From Parvivirga hydrogeniphila (GTDB taxonomy: Bacteria > Actinomycetota > Coriobacteriia > Anaerosomatales > Anaerosomataceae), in NCBI RefSeq assembly GCF_023371205.1, contig NZ_JAMCCO010000002.1, forward strand, positions 1 through 64,000: a DNA stretch of 64,000 nucleotides, read 5' to 3'. Numbering within the stretch: position 1 is the first letter of the stretch; the number at the start of each line of letters is the position of its first letter. Below are positions 61,533-64,000 of the stretch, piece by piece. Below the pieces are notes generated by a model. The model did not search any database. It was given only the letters and a program-made list of their open reading frames with translations, and was not told where the DNA came from. A program made the translations under genes and the position numbers.

Positions 61533-62327
61533 TCACTCCCCTAACCGGCGATGCGCCTCCGCCACGACGTCTGTCGGCCGCACGTCTGTCGGCTCGCCGT
61601 CCGCGGCCGCCCACACCCAGAATTCTACGTTACCTTCGGGCCCTTTGAGCGGCGAGAAGGTCACGCCGCGCACGACCCACCCCGTTTCTGTGACAGCGGC
61701 CACGACGCGTTCGAGCACCTCCCGGTGCAGATCGGGGTCCCGCACAACGCCCTTCTTACCGAGCCGGCCTTTCCCGACCTCGAACTGCGGCTTAACGAGC
61801 GCGAGGACCTGCCCGTTCGCTCCCGCAAGCTCGATGAGGCGAGGGAGCACGGTCGTGAGCGAGATGAACGAAACGTCGCACACCACGAGATCGAACGGCG
61901 CGCCGAGCCGGAGCGGATCGGCGGTCCGCACGTTCGTGCGCTCGATGACCGTCACGCGCTCGTCGGTCCTCAGGCTCCACGCGAGCTGCCCGTACCCGAC
62001 GTCGAGCGCCACCACCGAAGCGGCCCCGTGCTTGAGGAGGCAGTCCGTGAAGCCGCCCGTTGATGCGCCGACGTCGATGGCCCGAAGCCCGCGCACGTCG
62101 ATCCCGAACGCCTCGAGCGCCCCTTCGAGCTTGCGACCTCCCCGCGACACGTAGCGTTCGCGAGGCGCCGCCTGAAGCGTCGCAGCCGGCGACACCGGCT
62201 GCCCGGGCTTCAGCGCGACGACGCCGTCTACCCGTACCTCGCCAGCGAGGATCGCAGCGCGCGCTTGTTCCCGCGTCGGGAACAGCCCTCGCTCAACGAG
62301 CGCGACGTCGAGCCGGGTTCCCCGCAC
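61533..62327 (-). CDS. tlyA: TlyA-family rRNA 2'-O-methyltransferase (hemolysin A family)
   Basis: TlyA methylates riboses of 16S and 23S rRNA. The 264-residue protein has an N-terminal S4 domain (RLDVALVERGLFPTREQAR) and an FtsJ-like methyltransferase domain with SAM motif DVGASTGGFTDCLL, VCDVSFISLT and LVKPQFEVGKGRLGKKGVV. The GTG at 62327 has AGAGG 7 bases upstream. It overlaps the dxs 3' end by 35 bases, so it depends on dxs translation or read-through. Confidence 0.95.
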   Translation of the reverse strand: MRGTRLDVALVERGLFPTREQARAAILAGEVRVDGVVALKPGQPVSPAATLQAAPRERYVSRGGRKLEGALEAFGIDVRGLRAIDVGASTGGFTDCLLKHGAASVVALDVGYGQLAWSLRTDERVTVIERTNVRTADPLRLGAPFDLVVCDVSFISLTTVLPRLIELAGANGQVLALVKPQFEVGKGRLGKKGVVRDPDLHREVLERVVAAVTETGWVVRGVTFSPLKGPEGNVEFWVWAAADGEPTDVRPTDVVAEAHRRLGE

Positions 62328-64000
62328 TGGAGCGCCTCTCGTTCGCCCGGCCCGGGAGGTCCATGAGCCGCCCGAGCACCGCCCCTCTGACACCTTCGGC
62401 ATCGAGACCGATCTCGTGCAGCAGCAGCTCCGTGGCGCCGTGCGTGACGAAACAGTCCGGAGCAGCAAGACGGAGCACCGGCACGTCGATCGCAAGATCG
62501 GAAAGCGCCTCGAGCACCGCAGCGCCGAAACCGCCGCACCCCGTGTTCTCCTCGACGGTCACGACCAGACGATGCCCGCGGGCCACCTCGGAGATCATCT
62601 CGAGGTCGAGGGGCTTCACCCAGCGAGCGTTGACGACCGTCGCGTCCACGCCCTCTGCGGCGAGCAGATCGGCGGCCTGCTCCGCGACGGAAACCATGCG
62701 TCCGATGGCGATGAGCGCCACGTCCGAGCCCGTCCGCCGCACCTCCGAGCGCCCGGCCTCGAAGACCACCGGCGTCTTGGGCAGCTCGACGCCTGCGCCT
62801 GCGCCTCGCGGATACCGGATCGCGACCGGCCCGCCCGCCACGAGCGCGGTGTGCAGCATGTGCACCAGCTCGGCCTCGTCGGCCGGCGCCATGATGCTCA
62901 TGCCAGGGATCGAGCGCAGGTACGTCAGGTCGAACACGCCATGGTGCGTCGGCCCGTCTTCGCCGACCAGGCCCGCTCGGTCGAGCGCGAACACCACGTG
63001 AAGCCCCTGCAGCGCGACGTCCATGATGAGCTGGTCGTACGCGCGCTGGAGGAACGTCGAGTAGATCGCTACCACCGGTAGCAGCCCACCGGACGCGAGG
63101 CCCGATGCGAGGCCCACGGCGTGCTCTTCGGCGATACCCACGTCGAAGAACCGCTCAGGGAACCGCTCAGCGAAGTACGACAGACCGGTGCCCGACGGCA
63201 TCGCCGCCGTGATGGCCACGATGCGCTCGTCGCGCTCGGCCTCCGACACGAGCGCTCGGCCGAAGACCTCGGTGTACGAGCGCGAACCGCCGCTTCCATC
63301 GACCTTGCCGCTCTCCACCGAGAACGGGCTGATGCCGTGGAACGCGTCGGGACGGTCCTCCGCGTGCACGTAGCCCTTGCCCTTGCGCGTCACCGCGTGG
63401 ATGAGCACCGGGCCGTCGACGTCTCGTGCCGCGGCCACCGCGCTCTCGACCTGTCCGATGTCGTGGCCGTCGATGGGACCGACGTACTTGATGCCGAGCT
63501 CCTCGAAGAGCATGCCCGGCACCAACAGCTGCTTGAACGACTCCTTCGCCGCCTCGCCCGCGGCCACCATCGCCGCTCCGATCTTGCTGCGTGCGAGCGC
63601 AGACTCCACGTCATCGCGCAGACGGCGGTACCGGCGGTCGAGCCGCACCCGGCCCAGGTAGCTCGCCAAGGCTCCCACGTTGCGAGAGATCGACATCTCG
63701 TTGTCGTTCAACACGACGATCATCCGCGTCTGCAGGTGGCCGAGGTGGTTGAGCGCCTCGAACGCCATACCGCCCGTGAGCGAGCCGTCGCCGATCACCG
63801 CGACGATCGTCTCGTCGGTGCCCGCGCGGTCCCTCGCGCACGCGAGTCCGAGCGCGACCGACACCGAGGTGGACGCGTGTCCGGTGTCGTGGACGTCGTA
63901 CGGGCTCTCGGAGCGCTTCGGGAAGCCGCAGACGCCTCCGTAGGTGCGCAGCGTGTCGAATCGCTCCCGCCGGCCCGTCAGCAGTTTGTGGACGTACGCT
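62293..64000 (-). CDS. dxs: 1-deoxy-D-xylulose-5-phosphate synthase, 3' part (start beyond right edge)
   Basis: Dxs makes DXP from pyruvate and glyceraldehyde 3-phosphate, the first step of the MEP isoprenoid route. The visible part starts at about AYVHKLLTGRRERFDTLRT and has DVHDTGHAST and the thiamin diphosphate motif GDGSLTGGMAFEALNHL...NDNEMS. The pyrimidine domain reads AEEHAVGLASGLA and the transketolase C-terminal domain follows. The frame runs through the right edge, so the N-terminus is missing. It supplies undecaprenyl carriers for the wall genes in this window (pathway knowledge). Confidence 0.97.
   Translation of the reverse strand, partial: AYVHKLLTGRRERFDTLRTYGGVCGFPKRSESPYDVHDTGHASTSVSVALGLACARDRAGTDETIVAVIGDGSLTGGMAFEALNHLGHLQTRMIVVLNDNEMSISRNVGALASYLGRVRLDRRYRRLRDDVESALARSKIGAAMVAAGEAAKESFKQLLVPGMLFEELGIKYVGPIDGHDIGQVESAVAAARDVDGPVLIHAVTRKGKGYVHAEDRPDAFHGISPFSVESGKVDGSGGSRSYTEVFGRALVSEAERDERIVAITAAMPSGTGLSYFAERFPERFFDVGIAEEHAVGLASGLASGGLLPVVAIYSTFLQRAYDQLIMDVALQGLHVVFALDRAGLVGEDGPTHHGVFDLTYLRSIPGMSIMAPADEAELVHMLHTALVAGGPVAIRYPRGAGAGVELPKTPVVFEAGRSEVRRTGSDVALIAIGRMVSVAEQAADLLAAEGVDATVVNARWVKPLDLEMISEVARGHRLVVTVEENTGCGGFGAAVLEALSDLAIDVPVLRLAAPDCFVTHGATELLLHEIGLDAEGVRGAVLGRLMDLPGRANERRSSAGNPARRRAR

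Overview
The window is a GC-rich bacterial chromosome segment, almost all of it transcribed from the minus strand. It holds the full mra/dcw cell-wall and division cluster, the SepF/DivIVA-type division genes, tlyA, and the steA/steB pair, with no ftsA in sight. MurE carries the DNPR motif typical of meso-diaminopimelate peptidoglycan. This combination points to an actinobacterium. The transcription-attenuating ileS T-box, the BMP-type nucleoside importer and the DUF3866 gene also give it a Firmicutes-like flavour, so a deep-branching or Coriobacteriia-like lineage is my best guess (inference only). No tRNA, rRNA, CRISPR, insertion sequence or prophage was recognised.

Layout. 1-5943: 5' part of a giant secreted RHS/YD-repeat protein that runs off the left edge. 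6112-14786: hybrid sensor kinase, rluD, lspA, a TraR/DksA-type zinc-finger gene, a PAS sensor kinase and ileS. ileS sits behind a tRNA-Ile T-box (14811-15058) with its own promoter. 15141-18585: DUF167 gene, divIVA, yggT, proC, sepF, yggS. 18592-22745: phosphate uptake operon pstS-pstC-pstA-pstB-phoU, placed inside what is elsewhere a continuous ftsZ-pgeF-yggS-sepF division cluster. 22724-25413: pgeF, an opposite-strand Pro/Ala-rich membrane protein, and ftsZ. 25546-40188: ftsQ, murB, murC, murG, ftsW, murD, mraY, murF, murE, PBP2/FtsI, an FtsL-like protein, rsmH, mraZ (reading upstream towards the promoter), with most neighbours overlapping by a few bases. 40515-41777 (plus strand): a 49-aa membrane peptide and a DUF4349 lipoprotein. 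41770-46864: BMP-family nucleoside ABC importer. 46973-50230: xerD, ald, DUF3866 gene. 50250-51863: pyrG. 51872-57025: two unusual membrane proteins (minus strand) and murJ plus a family 2 glycosyltransferase (plus strand). 57022-64000: steB-like, steA, recN, nadK, tlyA and the 3' part of dxs.

Functionally most of the window builds and divides the cell envelope. mraY/murA-F-type enzymes make lipid II, MurJ exports it, FtsW/PBP2 polymerise it, and FtsZ/SepF/DivIVA/SteA place the septum. Lipoprotein maturation (lspA), phosphate and nucleoside uptake, CTP synthesis and isoprenoid precursor supply (dxs) support it. The least explained parts are the envelope neighbourhood at 51872-58988, the RHS protein, the small membrane proteins at 23691 and 40515, and several promoter-proximal inverted repeats.
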